A program made the position numbers and the translations under genes. The notes beneath the pieces were generated by a model, which saw only the letters and a program-made list of their open reading frames with translations, was not told where the DNA came from and did not search any database. DNA of 64,000 bases from Leuconostoc rapi (GTDB taxonomy: Bacteria; Bacillota; Bacilli; Lactobacillales; Lactobacillaceae): NCBI RefSeq assembly GCF_016908715.1, contig NZ_JAFBEK010000003.1:177130-241129 (forward strand), written 5' to 3'. Below, piece by piece: positions 31,128 to 39,363 of this stretch. Numbering within the stretch: position 1 is the stretch's first letter; the number at the start of each line of letters is the position of its first letter.

Positions 31128-33185
31128 ATGGCAGAAAAAAACCATTATGATTCAGATTCAATAAAAATTTTAGAGGGCCTTGAGGCTGTTCGTAAACGAC
31201 CTGGGATGTATATCGGATCAACAGATGGTCGTGGTTTGCATCATTTAGTTTATGAAATTGTTGATAACGCAGTTGATGAGGCGCTGGGTGGTTTTGGTAA
31301 TGACATACGTGTTACTATTCATCCAAATAATTCAATTACTGTGCAAGACTTTGGTCGCGGTATGCCCGTTGGTCTTCATGAGTCTGGCAAGCCAACACCA
31401 GAAGTTATTTTAACTGTTCTTCATGCTGGTGGTAAATTCGGTCAAGGTGGTTATGCGACATCTGGCGGTCTACATGGTGTCGGTTCATCTGTTGTCAATG
31501 CCCTATCGGAAAGCTTACAGGTCACAATTGTTCGTGATGGTCATAAATGGCAGGAAGATTTTACTAACGGGGGACAACCGGTTGGGACGTTGCGAGATTT
31601 AGGTGCGACGAAAGAGAAGCCAGGAACCACTGTGACGTTTAAGCCAGATCCAACAATATTTAGTGCTGTTGTCTATAAGTATGATACGTTATCTGAAAGA
31701 CTCCGTGAATCAGCTTTCTTGATGTCAGGTGTTAAATTTTCATTGACTGATGAACGGGTCAAACCAGCTCGAGTGGAGACCTATCATTATGAAAAAGGCT
31801 TAGAAGCCTTCGTGGGCTTTTTAAACGAAGATAAGGGCACAATTGGGCCTGTAATGACTTTTGAAGGTGAACAGTCAGGGATTGTGGTTGATGTTGCCGC
31901 ACAATACAATGATGGCTACTCTGAAACGCTATTGTCATTTGTAAACAATGTGAGAACACAAGATGGTGGGACACATGAAGTTGGTTTTCGAACGGCTTGG
32001 ACTAAGGCTTTTAATGAATATGCACGAAAGGTTAATCTTTTAAAAGAAAAAGATAAAAATCTTGAAGGGACAGATGTTAGAGAGGGATTAGCAGCTGTCA
32101 TTTCATTACGAGTACCGGAACAATTTTTACAATTCGAAGGTCAGACAAAAGATAAATTAGGGACGCCTGAAGCTCGTGGTATTGTGGACTCAGTTGTCAA
32201 CGAAACACTTGGCCGTTTTTTGATGGAAAATGGTGATTTTGGTCAGAACTTAATCCGAAAGGCAATTCGTGCACGTGAGGCGCGTGAGGCTGCACGTAAG
32301 GCGCGTGATGAAAGTCGAACAGGTAAGGCAAAAGGTCAAAAAGAGCGTTTATTATCAGGGAAATTGGCGCCAGCGCAATCAAAAAACGCAGAACGTAACG
32401 AACTTTTTCTTGTCGAAGGTGATTCGGCCGGTGGTTCTGCTAAGCAGGGGCGTGACCGTAAGTTTCAAGCTATCTTGCCCTTACGTGGTAAGGTTTTGAA
32501 TACAGAAAAGGCGAAGTTAGTTGATATTTTGAAGAACGAAGAAATATCAACATTAATCTATGCAATTGGTGGCGGTGTTGGTAATGATTTCAAGGTGGCC
32601 GATACAGCCTTTAATAAAGTAATCATCATGACTGATGCCGACGATGATGGGGCTCACATTCAGACCTTATTGTTAACCTTCTTTTATAAATATATGCGTC
32701 CTCTAATCGAAGCCGGACGTGTTTACATTGCATTGCCGCCACTGTATCGTGTGAAGTACGCGTCAAAGAAATTTGAAGATCAATTCGCATGGACAAACGA
32801 TGAACTGGAAACGATTACAAGTCAGAATGAGGCGCGCTATGAGTTGACTCGGTTTAAAGGTCTTGGCGAAATGAACGCGCCACTGCTTTGGGAAACCACA
32901 ATGAATCCAGAAACACGGACGCTAATACGCGTTAAAATTGATGATGCGGTATTAGCTGAGAAACGTGTGACAACGTTGATGGGTGATAAAGTTGAGCCAC
33001 GTCGAGAATGGATTGAAGCCAATGTTCATTTTACTTTGGACGAAGCAGGTTCTATTCTGGATACAGTTGATGGCGATGATGCTAAGTCAAGCGATGTCTT
33101 TGAGAAAGCACGACAGCATGAAAAAAATAGCCAGGTTAAATCATCAGTGACAAGTGATCCGGTGATAAAAAATTGGCAAAACTAA
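31128..33185 (+). CDS. parE: Topoisomerase IV subunit B (ParE)
   Basis: This ATPase subunit decatenates daughter chromosomes together with ParC. The 685 residues have the GHKL ATPase domain (LEGLEAVRKRPGMYIGST, HHLVYEIVDNAVDEAL, SGGLHGVGSSVVNALS), a transducer domain and the TOPRIM domain with LVEGDSAGGSA and MTDADDDGAHI. I assign ParE rather than GyrB from the GRGLHHL, SFVNNVRTQDGGTHEVGF and AREAARKARDESR segments and from divergent plsY upstream. An out-of-frame ATG ten bases upstream (31118) opens a 10-codon frame within a perfect 12-base palindrome. Confidence 0.92.
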   Translation: MAEKNHYDSDSIKILEGLEAVRKRPGMYIGSTDGRGLHHLVYEIVDNAVDEALGGFGNDIRVTIHPNNSITVQDFGRGMPVGLHESGKPTPEVILTVLHAGGKFGQGGYATSGGLHGVGSSVVNALSESLQVTIVRDGHKWQEDFTNGGQPVGTLRDLGATKEKPGTTVTFKPDPTIFSAVVYKYDTLSERLRESAFLMSGVKFSLTDERVKPARVETYHYEKGLEAFVGFLNEDKGTIGPVMTFEGEQSGIVVDVAAQYNDGYSETLLSFVNNVRTQDGGTHEVGFRTAWTKAFNEYARKVNLLKEKDKNLEGTDVREGLAAVISLRVPEQFLQFEGQTKDKLGTPEARGIVDSVVNETLGRFLMENGDFGQNLIRKAIRAREAREAARKARDESRTGKAKGQKERLLSGKLAPAQSKNAERNELFLVEGDSAGGSAKQGRDRKFQAILPLRGKVLNTEKAKLVDILKNEEISTLIYAIGGGVGNDFKVADTAFNKVIIMTDADDDGAHIQTLLLTFFYKYMRPLIEAGRVYIALPPLYRVKYASKKFEDQFAWTNDELETITSQNEARYELTRFKGLGEMNAPLLWETTMNPETRTLIRVKIDDAVLAEKRVTTLMGDKVEPRREWIEANVHFTLDEAGSILDTVDGDDAKSSDVFEKARQHEKNSQVKSSVTSDPVIKNWQN

Positions 33186-33228
33186 TTTATTTTTAGTGTT
33201 TACTTAGTGTACTTGATGATATATCAAC

Positions 33229-33251
33229 TAACCGTGTACAATTGTGCACGG
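33229..33251 (+). repeat. Hairpin between parE and parC
   Basis: CCGTGTAC (about 33232-33239) pairs with GTGCACGG (about 33244-33251) over 8 bp with loop AATT and no T run after it. It may be an mRNA processing or stability element between the two subunit genes. Confidence 0.5.
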
Positions 33252-33273
33252 TGTTTACATAACTAATTTATTT

Positions 33274-33320
33274 GAAAGGAAATAGGCCTGCTTAACTGAG
33301 ATAAGCAGGCATTCACATAT
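33274..33320 (+). promoter_or_regulatory. Split ribosome-binding region of parC
   Basis: GAAAGGA (33274-33280) is separated from the ATG (33321) by a perfect 9-bp hairpin GCCTGCTTA/TAAGCAGGC (33286-33294, 33302-33310, loop ACTGAGA). Five bases precede and ten bases follow the hairpin. No Shine-Dalgarno lies next to the ATG. Confidence 0.6.
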
Positions 33321-35759
33321 ATGGCAGATCGTATAACCGAACTTTCACTGGAAGCAGTGATGGGTGAGCGCTTTGGACGCTACTCAAAATATATTATTCA
33401 AGAACGTGCATTGCCGGATATTCGTGACGGGTTGAAACCAGTACAACGACGAATTCTTTTTGCGATGGATCAAGATGGCAATACATACGACCATCCTTAT
33501 CGAAAATCAGCAAAGTCTGTTGGCAATGTCATGGGTAATTTTCACCCGCACGGTGATTCCTCTATTTACGAGGCAATGGTACGCTTGTCGCAAGACTGGA
33601 AAGTTCGTGAACCATTAATCGATATGAATGGTAATAACGGTTCAATTGACAATGATCCTGCAGCGGCAATGCGTTATACCGAGGCGCGTTTGTCAAAAAT
33701 AGCTGGTGAAATGATGGCAGACTTGGGGCAAGAGACTGTTGACATGGTTTTGAATTTTGATGATACAACATATGAGCCAACAGTGTTGCCTTCTCGTATT
33801 CCGAGTTTGTTTATTAATGGCGCAACTGGTATATCAGCAGGTTACGCCACAGAAATTCCACCGCATAATTTAAAAGAAATTAATGCCGCTTTGACGTACC
33901 TGTTGGACCATCCCGAGGCGCCTTTGTCAACTTTAATGCGATATGTCAAGGGCCCAGATTTTCCAACTGGAGGAATAATCCAAGGCCTTGATGGTATTAA
34001 AAAAGCTTATAAAACCGGACGAGGTAAAATCGTTGTACGTGCTAAAACCGCAATATCAGAACTAAAAGGTGGCAAAAAGAAAATTGAAGTCACTGAGCTA
34101 CCTTATGAAGTTGTTAAATCCAATTTAGTTTCAAAAATTGATGGTATTCGGTTAAATAAAGAAGTTGCCGGTATTTCGGAAGTGCGTGACGAATCAGATC
34201 GCGAAGGTATGTCTATTGTCATTGAGCTGACTAAAGATGCTAATGCTGAAGGTATATTAACGTATTTGTTTAAGAAGACTGATCTACAGATCGCTTATAA
34301 CTTTAATATGGTGGCTATTCATGATCAACGACCAGTTCATGTTGGTCTTAAACAAGGATTGCAAGCCTTTATTGATTTCCGTAAAGAGGTCGTGTTGAAA
34401 CGCTCAGCGTATGAGTTAGCTAAAGCACAGGCACGCCAACATATTGTTGAAGGATTGATACGTATGTTATCAATCTTAGATGAAGTTGTGGCGACTATTC
34501 GCGCCTCAAAAAATCGTAGAGACGCTACGCAAAACTTAATCACACAATTTCAATTCACGCAACCACAAGCCGAAGCAATAGTGACATTACAGTTGTATCG
34601 CTTGACCAATACTGATGTGACACAATTGGAGGAAGAGTTTGCAACATTAGCCGCCAAAATTGAACGTTTAACCTTAATTATTAACGAAGCATCAGCATTA
34701 AATGATGTTATTCGCGATGAAATTGCGGCAATTACAACAAGCTACCGTTCTCAAAGACGATCAGAAATTGAGGCAGAAGTTGAGGATTTGGTAATTGATA
34801 CAGCAGTAACAATTGCAGAAGAAGACGTGCAAGTCCTTGTTTCTCGTAACGGTTATTATAAGCGTGCATCAATACGCTCTTATAAGGCATCAGATTCTGA
34901 TAATGGGCTAGCTGATGATGATTTGGTTGTATTTGAAGGTCAATTAAATACCACCCAACATCTATTCATGTTTACGAATAAGGGAAATTTAATTTATCGG
35001 CCAGTTCATGAGTTGCCAGATTCCAAATGGAAAGATACGGGAGAACATTTTTCTCAACAATTATCAAATTGGCACGCAGATGAATTTGTGATTCAAGCCG
35101 CTGTTGTGGATACATTGGATCAGGGCGGTGCATTTACCATTGTTTCAAATGATGGTTTTATTAAGCAAACCACCTTAAATGACATGGTGCCAAAGGCCTA
35201 TAAGAAAAAAACCGCTATGGCGATTAAATTAAAGACAGATGCGAGTTATGTTGTTAATGTGGCATACTCTAAGGCGCCAGTTGAATCTGAGGCTCTGTTA
35301 TTATCCCATTATGGGGTTGGTCTCCGTTTTAAATTAACTGATGTACCAGAAATTGGGCCACGCACAGCTGGTGTTAAAGCTATGGACTTACGAGGTGATG
35401 ATAGCATTATGGCAGCCTTATTTATAACGGATAAATCTCAACAGGTTGCCATCGTTGCTAGTAACGGCGCATTTAAATATATGCCAATCTCAGAAATTAA
35501 TTTGTCAAAGCGTGCTAACAAGGGACTTTTAATTTTCACGCAAAAAAAGACAGTTGCTTATCACGTAGCAACGGCTACTATTTTTGATAGCGATGAAACA
35601 GCGCTAGAAATTTTAACAACGCGTTGGCAAACGCAGAATCTGCAATTGAGTGATTATCATCCATCACAACGTGTCGGCAATGGACAATATGTTGTTGATG
35701 TTAAGAAGAATGGGAAACCATGGCACATTAAACCACTAACGATTACAGCGACAAATTAA
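33321..35759 (+). CDS. parC: Topoisomerase IV subunit A (ParC)
   Basis: This is the DNA-breaking subunit partner of ParE. The 812 residues include the winged-helix core with ALPDIRDGLKPVQRRILFAM and the quinolone-resistance region HPHGDSSIYEAMVRLSQDW with wild-type-like Ser/Ser/Glu. The ParC-specific NGNNGSIDNDPAAAMRYTEARLS carries the catalytic Tyr. A tower and coiled coil (about 340-480) and a C-terminal beta-pinwheel (about 490-800) follow. The pinwheel lacks the GyrA box QRRGGKG, which supports ParC over GyrA. The start is assigned from MADRITELSLEAVMGERFGRYSKYI-type homology, although the Shine-Dalgarno is displaced behind a hairpin. Confidence 0.94.
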   Translation: MADRITELSLEAVMGERFGRYSKYIIQERALPDIRDGLKPVQRRILFAMDQDGNTYDHPYRKSAKSVGNVMGNFHPHGDSSIYEAMVRLSQDWKVREPLIDMNGNNGSIDNDPAAAMRYTEARLSKIAGEMMADLGQETVDMVLNFDDTTYEPTVLPSRIPSLFINGATGISAGYATEIPPHNLKEINAALTYLLDHPEAPLSTLMRYVKGPDFPTGGIIQGLDGIKKAYKTGRGKIVVRAKTAISELKGGKKKIEVTELPYEVVKSNLVSKIDGIRLNKEVAGISEVRDESDREGMSIVIELTKDANAEGILTYLFKKTDLQIAYNFNMVAIHDQRPVHVGLKQGLQAFIDFRKEVVLKRSAYELAKAQARQHIVEGLIRMLSILDEVVATIRASKNRRDATQNLITQFQFTQPQAEAIVTLQLYRLTNTDVTQLEEEFATLAAKIERLTLIINEASALNDVIRDEIAAITTSYRSQRRSEIEAEVEDLVIDTAVTIAEEDVQVLVSRNGYYKRASIRSYKASDSDNGLADDDLVVFEGQLNTTQHLFMFTNKGNLIYRPVHELPDSKWKDTGEHFSQQLSNWHADEFVIQAAVVDTLDQGGAFTIVSNDGFIKQTTLNDMVPKAYKKKTAMAIKLKTDASYVVNVAYSKAPVESEALLLSHYGVGLRFKLTDVPEIGPRTAGVKAMDLRGDDSIMAALFITDKSQQVAIVASNGAFKYMPISEINLSKRANKGLLIFTQKKTVAYHVATATIFDSDETALEILTTRWQTQNLQLSDYHPSQRVGNGQYVVDVKKNGKPWHIKPLTITATN

Positions 35760-35807
35760 GCATTTTCTGATAAAATAAACGTATAAACTTTTAGGAGATA
35801 TGAACGA

Positions 35808-36713
35808 ATGGCTAAGACTTTAGTTTTCGGGCACAAAAACCCTGACACAGATACAATTGCATCTGCAATTGCTGCAAGTTACTTATTAAATGAAATAGGT
35901 GAAGATACCGAAGCAGTTGCACAAGGCACACCAAACGCCGAAACACAATTTGCGTTGGATTATTTTTCGGTAACGGCACCGCGCGTTATTACAAATGCTG
36001 ATACAGAGTCAGTTGTATTAGTTGACCATAATGAAGCGGCACAATCAGTTGATAATTTGGCTGATGTTGTTGTTGAGGGGATTTATGATCATCATAAATT
36101 TGCCTTTACAAATACGACACCTTTATATATTACAGCCAAGCCTTGGGGTTCAGTAGCAACAATATTGTATTATGAATTTAAGCAAGCCAATGTGACGATT
36201 CCTTCAAAAATTGCTGGTTTGATGGCTTCAGCTATTATTTCAGATACGTTGTTGTTAAAAAGTCCAACAACGACGTCTTATGATCAACCAGCTTTAGAAG
36301 CGTTGGCTCAAATTGCTGGCGTGACTAATTATGACACCTATGGCTTGGAACTTTTAAAGGCTGGCACAGATCTATCTTCACGTACGGATAAGGAATTAAT
36401 TGACGGGGATGCTAAGTCATTTGAAATGGGTGGTCATCAATTCCGTATTGGACAAGTTAATACGGTTGATATTGATGAGGTTTTGGCACGTCAATCAGGT
36501 ATTGAAGCAGCAATTACTGAAGAAGGTTATGAAGATTTCTTATTTGTCATTACTGATATTTTGAACTCTAATTCAAAAGCAGTGTATCTTGGCGATGCTG
36601 GCGATGCTATTGAAGGTGCATTTGATACAAAATTGCAGCAAAATGTGATTGATTTGCCTGGTGTTGTTTCACGTAAGAAACAAGTTGTCCCACCACTAGA
36701 AAAGCAATTTTAA
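35808..36713 (+). CDS. ppaC: Manganese-dependent (family II) inorganic pyrophosphatase
   Basis: The enzyme hydrolyses PPi from biosynthetic reactions in the cytosol. The 301-residue DHH-superfamily protein has FGHKNPDTDTIASAIAASY (metal ligands His and Asp), VLVDHNEAAQS (the DHN variant of DHH), GIYDHHKFAF (DHH) and, in the C-terminal DHHA2 domain, SRKKQVVPPL with the substrate-binding Arg-Lys. A TAGGAG site lies 10 bases from the ATG, and an out-of-frame ATG sits between them. An extended -10 TGATAAAAT lies about 40 bases upstream. Confidence 0.96.
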   Translation: MAKTLVFGHKNPDTDTIASAIAASYLLNEIGEDTEAVAQGTPNAETQFALDYFSVTAPRVITNADTESVVLVDHNEAAQSVDNLADVVVEGIYDHHKFAFTNTTPLYITAKPWGSVATILYYEFKQANVTIPSKIAGLMASAIISDTLLLKSPTTTSYDQPALEALAQIAGVTNYDTYGLELLKAGTDLSSRTDKELIDGDAKSFEMGGHQFRIGQVNTVDIDEVLARQSGIEAAITEEGYEDFLFVITDILNSNSKAVYLGDAGDAIEGAFDTKLQQNVIDLPGVVSRKKQVVPPLEKQF

Positions 36714-36795
36714 GAATGCCCTGTGGTAAATAGTTAGTCAGATGGTCGTTTGATCCGTTTTTCGAACAAATTTTCGTAGGAATTTTGAAAATGTC

Positions 36796-36824
36796 TTTAC
36801 ACCACTGTCATGTTCATGTATAAT
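36796..36824 (+). promoter_or_regulatory. Promoter of rpmG-rpsN
   Basis: TTTACA (36796-36801), 17 bases, TATAAT (36819-36824). The AT-rich palindromic stretch that follows (TAATAATTAT) could hold a metal-responsive repressor site; this is speculative. Confidence 0.75.
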
Positions 36825-36880
36825 AATTATTTGTATTGACAAGCAAATAATTTTAACAAACCACACTAAGGAGTAAGAAT

Positions 36881-37030
36881 ATGCGTATTCACGTTGTTCT
36901 AGGAAATGACGAAACTGGTGAACGTATTTACTTGACGTCAAAAAATCGTCGTAATACACCAGATCGTCTTGAGTTGAAGAAGTACTCACCAAAACTTCGT
37001 AAAGTTGTAACATTTAAGGAGATTAAGTAA
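36881..37030 (+). CDS. rpmG: Ribosomal protein L33, zinc-independent type
   Basis: The 49-residue frame after TAAGGAG encodes a protein starting [17 protein letters not shown] and containing [18 protein letters not shown], the L33 signature, ending in KEIK. There are no cysteines, whereas C-plus L33 has two CxxC motifs, so this is the zinc-free C-minus form. rpsN follows after one base. C-minus paralogues of L33 and S14 are classically induced under zinc limitation in Bacillus and streptococci. Whether this genome has other copies cannot be seen here. Confidence 0.93.
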   Translation: MRIHVVLGNDETGERIYLTSKNRRNTPDRLELKKYSPKLRKVVTFKEIK

Positions 37031-37031
37031 A

Positions 37032-37301
37032 ATGGCAAAAAAGTCAAAAATTGCTAAAGCGCAAAAGCGTGAAGCCTTGGTTGCAAAGTATGCTACAAAG
37101 CGCGCCGAATTAAAGGCAGCGGGTGATTTTATCGGTTTGGCTGCTTTGCCAAAGGATTCATCTCCTGTACGTGTACACAACCGCGACTGGATTGATGGTC
37201 GTCCTCATGCTTACATGCGTGAGTTTGGTATGTCACGTTTGAACTTCCGCCAATTGGCACACAAGGGTCAAATTCCTGGTGTTCGTAAAGCTTCTTGGTA
37301 A
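37032..37301 (+). CDS. rpsN: Ribosomal protein S14, zinc-independent type
   Basis: The 89-residue protein starts [17 protein letters not shown] and ends with the conserved [30 protein letters not shown]. It is the long C-minus S14: the CxxC pairs of the 61-residue zinc-binding form are absent and the protein has no cysteine. It sits in the head of the 30S subunit. AAGGAGA within the end of rpmG serves as its ribosome site. The rpmG-rpsN pair outside the main ribosomal protein operon fits an accessory, zinc-sparing set. Confidence 0.95.
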   Translation: MAKKSKIAKAQKREALVAKYATKRAELKAAGDFIGLAALPKDSSPVRVHNRDWIDGRPHAYMREFGMSRLNFRQLAHKGQIPGVRKASW

Positions 37302-37438
37302 ACGTATTTGCGCGAATAGCGTAACTTACACCACAAGCATTACGTGGGCACGTTAAAAGTCAATTATTAGCATCAGCTAAATACAGTGACTGCCTCAATG
37401 AGCAAAGCGAATGGGGTCATAAAGGTTCACAAACTAGC
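37302..37438 (+). other. Gene-free 137 bases after rpsN
   Basis: No frame, tRNA or known RNA family is recognised between the rpsN stop and the terminator at 37439. It is transcribed as a long 3' untranslated region at least, and could release a small RNA ending at that terminator. No promoter of its own is obvious. Confidence 0.3.
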
Positions 37439-37465
37439 AAAAATCACAGAAATGTGATTTTTTTG
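37439..37465 (+). terminator. Intrinsic terminator ending the rpmG-rpsN transcript
   Basis: AAAAATCACA/TGTGATTTTT (37439-37448, 37453-37462) has loop GAAA and a T run. Confidence 0.9.
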
Positions 37466-37473
37466 TTGTATAT

Positions 37474-37502
37474 TTGCATTTTTATGTATTTCACGTTATA
37501 AT
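37474..37502 (+). promoter_or_regulatory. Promoter of the rimP-nusA-infB operon
   Basis: TTGCAT (37474-37479), 17 bases, TATAAT (37497-37502), a near-consensus sigma-A promoter giving a leader of about 120 bases. Confidence 0.8.
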
Positions 37503-37512
37503 AATAAGTGTT

Positions 37513-37570
37513 AATTTACATAGATTTTGTAAATGAGCGGGTCACATATTATGCGGCCGGCTCATTTTTT
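37513..37570 (+). terminator. Leader terminator with competing upstream stem before rimP
   Basis: AAATGAGC (37531-37538) pairs with GCTCATTT (37560-37567), extended by GG/CC across one bulge, followed by a T run to 37570. An alternative stem ATTTACA/TGTAAAT (about 37514-37534) shares the AAAT bases and is mutually exclusive with it. This looks like attenuation inside the nusA operon leader. Autocontrol by NusA is an attractive but unproven idea. Confidence 0.6.
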
Positions 37571-37627
37571 ATGGGATTGGCACTTGCTTGCAATACATTA
37601 TAAAATTCATCAAGGGAGGGTAAATAA

Positions 37628-38104
37628 ATGGCGAATAAAGTAGAACAACAAATAATGGCACTCATTACACCAATTGTTGAAAAAAGAGATATACTTTTAT
37701 GGCATTTATCGTACACCAAAGAAGGTGGACAAAAGGTTTTGAGGATTTTACTAGACAAGCCAAATCATGAGTCCATTACAATGGCAGATTTAACTGACTT
37801 TACACAAGAAGTTAATGAACTATTAGATACAGCTGACCCTGACCCAATTCCAGAACCTTATCTACTAGATATCTCGTCCCCTGGCGCTGATCGGCCATTG
37901 ATCAAACCCTGGCACTTCAAATGGGCTCAAGACAGTGAAGAGAATATTTTAGTTTCTCTCTTTGTTGCTAAAGATGGTCAAAAAAAGTGGCAAGGGCATA
38001 TTTCATCATTAACTGATGATGGCTTGGTTTTAGCTACGGATAAAGATGAACTAGTACTTAATTTTGATGAAATTGCAAAAGCAGTGCTGGACATCCAGTT
38101 TTAA
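37628..38104 (+). CDS. rimP: Ribosome maturation factor RimP
   Basis: RimP assists 30S assembly. The 158-residue protein has an N-terminal alpha/beta domain (LSYTKEGGQKVLRILLDKP, ITMADLTDFTQEVNELLD, YLLDISSPGADRPL) and a C-terminal SH3-like domain (about 95-158). The SSPGADRPL motif is diagnostic. It is the first gene of the conserved rimP-nusA-ylxR-ylxQ-infB-rbfA operon, with a GGGAGGG ribosome site. Confidence 0.95.
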   Translation: MANKVEQQIMALITPIVEKRDILLWHLSYTKEGGQKVLRILLDKPNHESITMADLTDFTQEVNELLDTADPDPIPEPYLLDISSPGADRPLIKPWHFKWAQDSEENILVSLFVAKDGQKKWQGHISSLTDDGLVLATDKDELVLNFDEIAKAVLDIQF

Positions 38105-38112
38105 CATAAACG

Positions 38113-38179
38113 TGTTTGTGAGGATAGTTAGGTGAGTTTGGATATAAACCAAAACCTTAATAAACATCCTAATATACAC
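38113..38179 (+). other. Long imperfect stem-loop between rimP and nusA
   Basis: Nested pairings include GTGT/ACAC at the ends, AGGAT/ATCCT, TTAGGT/ACCTTAA (one bulge) and TTTGG/CCAAA. They fold about 67 bases just before the nusA ribosome site GATGAGGAT. It may be an RNA processing or regulatory site. Confidence 0.4.
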
Positions 38180-38205
38180 GCTACTAATTAGATGAGGATA
38201 GGCGA

Positions 38206-39297
38206 ATGAGTAAAGAACTAGTCGATGCGCTCGATGCCCTTGAAGCCGAACGCGGGATAGAACGAACGGTTGTTATTGAAGCGTTAGAAGATGCTTTGAG
38301 AGCAGCTTATAAAAAACAATATAATGCTGAACAAAATGTGGAAGCAGTGTTTGACACCAAAAAAGGAAACGTCGCAATTAAGCAAGTTAAGCGTGTTGTC
38401 TTAGATGACGATTTTGAAAACGATGATACAGAAATTGCTTTGCAAGATGCATTAGCAATTAATCGTGCTTATGAACCCGGTGACGAAATTCGGTTTGATG
38501 TGACACCAAAGGATTTTGGACGTATGGCTGCGCAAGCTGCAAAGCAAGTTATCGTCCAAAAGATGCGTGAAGCAGGTCGGGAAGCAATCTATAATAAGTT
38601 TGCGGATTACCAAGATGAAATTATTACTGGTGAAGTTGATCGGCAAGATGCAAGATTCTTATACTTGACATTACCAGGTAATCAAGAGGCCGCTATGGCC
38701 CCAAATGATCAAATGCCAAATGAACATTATCGTATGGGTGATCGCATTAAAGTATTGGTTAATAAAGTCGAAAATAATGCTAAGGGCCCACAAATATTTG
38801 TGTCGCGTACAGCGCCTGACTTGGTGAAACGATTATTTGAACAAGAAGTACCAGAAGTATATGATGGTACTGTTGAGATTATGAATATTTCACGTGAGGC
38901 TGGCGATCGATCAAAAATTGCTGTTTACACACATGATACAGATTTAGATCCAGTCGGCGCTATGGTTGGCCAAAGAGGCGGTCGTGTCCAAGCCGTTGTC
39001 AACGAACTAGGCGGTGAAAATATGGATATTGTTGAATGGGTTGAAGATGAGGCACAATATATTGCTAATGCTTTGAATCCATCCGAAGTGGCTGATGTTA
39101 TTTTTGATCCTGAAAATGAGCGCGCAGTGACCGTTATTGTGCCGGATAACCAATTATCATTAGCTATTGGTAAAAAGGGCCAAAATGCTCGCTTGGCAGC
39201 ACGTCTAACAGGCTTTAAGATTGATATTAAGTCTGAAAGTGAAGCAGCGAGTGCTTTGACAACCGATGTCCCTTCAACGGACAAGAGTGACGAATAG
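38206..39297 (+). CDS. nusA: Transcription elongation/termination factor NusA
   Basis: NusA binds RNA polymerase and modulates pausing, termination and antitermination. The 363-residue protein has the N-terminal domain (about 1-125), an S1 domain (about 130-200; DEIITGEVDRQD) and tandem KH domains. The latter are seen in VGAMVGQRGGRVQAVVNELGGE and SLAIGKKGQNARLAARLTG. Like other Firmicutes NusA it lacks the C-terminal acidic repeats of E. coli. It follows rimP after a structured spacer. Confidence 0.96.
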   Translation: MSKELVDALDALEAERGIERTVVIEALEDALRAAYKKQYNAEQNVEAVFDTKKGNVAIKQVKRVVLDDDFENDDTEIALQDALAINRAYEPGDEIRFDVTPKDFGRMAAQAAKQVIVQKMREAGREAIYNKFADYQDEIITGEVDRQDARFLYLTLPGNQEAAMAPNDQMPNEHYRMGDRIKVLVNKVENNAKGPQIFVSRTAPDLVKRLFEQEVPEVYDGTVEIMNISREAGDRSKIAVYTHDTDLDPVGAMVGQRGGRVQAVVNELGGENMDIVEWVEDEAQYIANALNPSEVADVIFDPENERAVTVIVPDNQLSLAIGKKGQNARLAARLTGFKIDIKSESEAASALTTDVPSTDKSDE

Positions 39298-39303
39298 ACT
39301 TTA

Positions 39304-39363
39304 GAAAGGAAAGGTGCTGTAAACATTGTCATTTGACAGCATGTTTATAGTACGCGAGTAGCC
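39304..39363 (+). promoter_or_regulatory. Split ribosome-binding region of ylxR
   Basis: GAAAGGAAAG (39304-39313) abuts a long hairpin. GTGCTGTAAACAT (39314-39326) pairs with ATGTTTATAGTAC (39341-39353) over 13 bp with two G-U pairs, continued by TGTC/GACA (39327-39330, 39335-39338) after a 2-base bulge. Ten bases then lead to the ATG (39364). With the hairpin looped out, the spacing is canonical. This is the clearest of six such sites in the window. Confidence 0.65.

Noticed and set aside
31128..35759. Reading the ATPase/breakage pair as gyrB-gyrA
   Set aside because: Segments typical of ParE and ParC, lack of a GyrA box and divergent plsY all favour topoisomerase IV.
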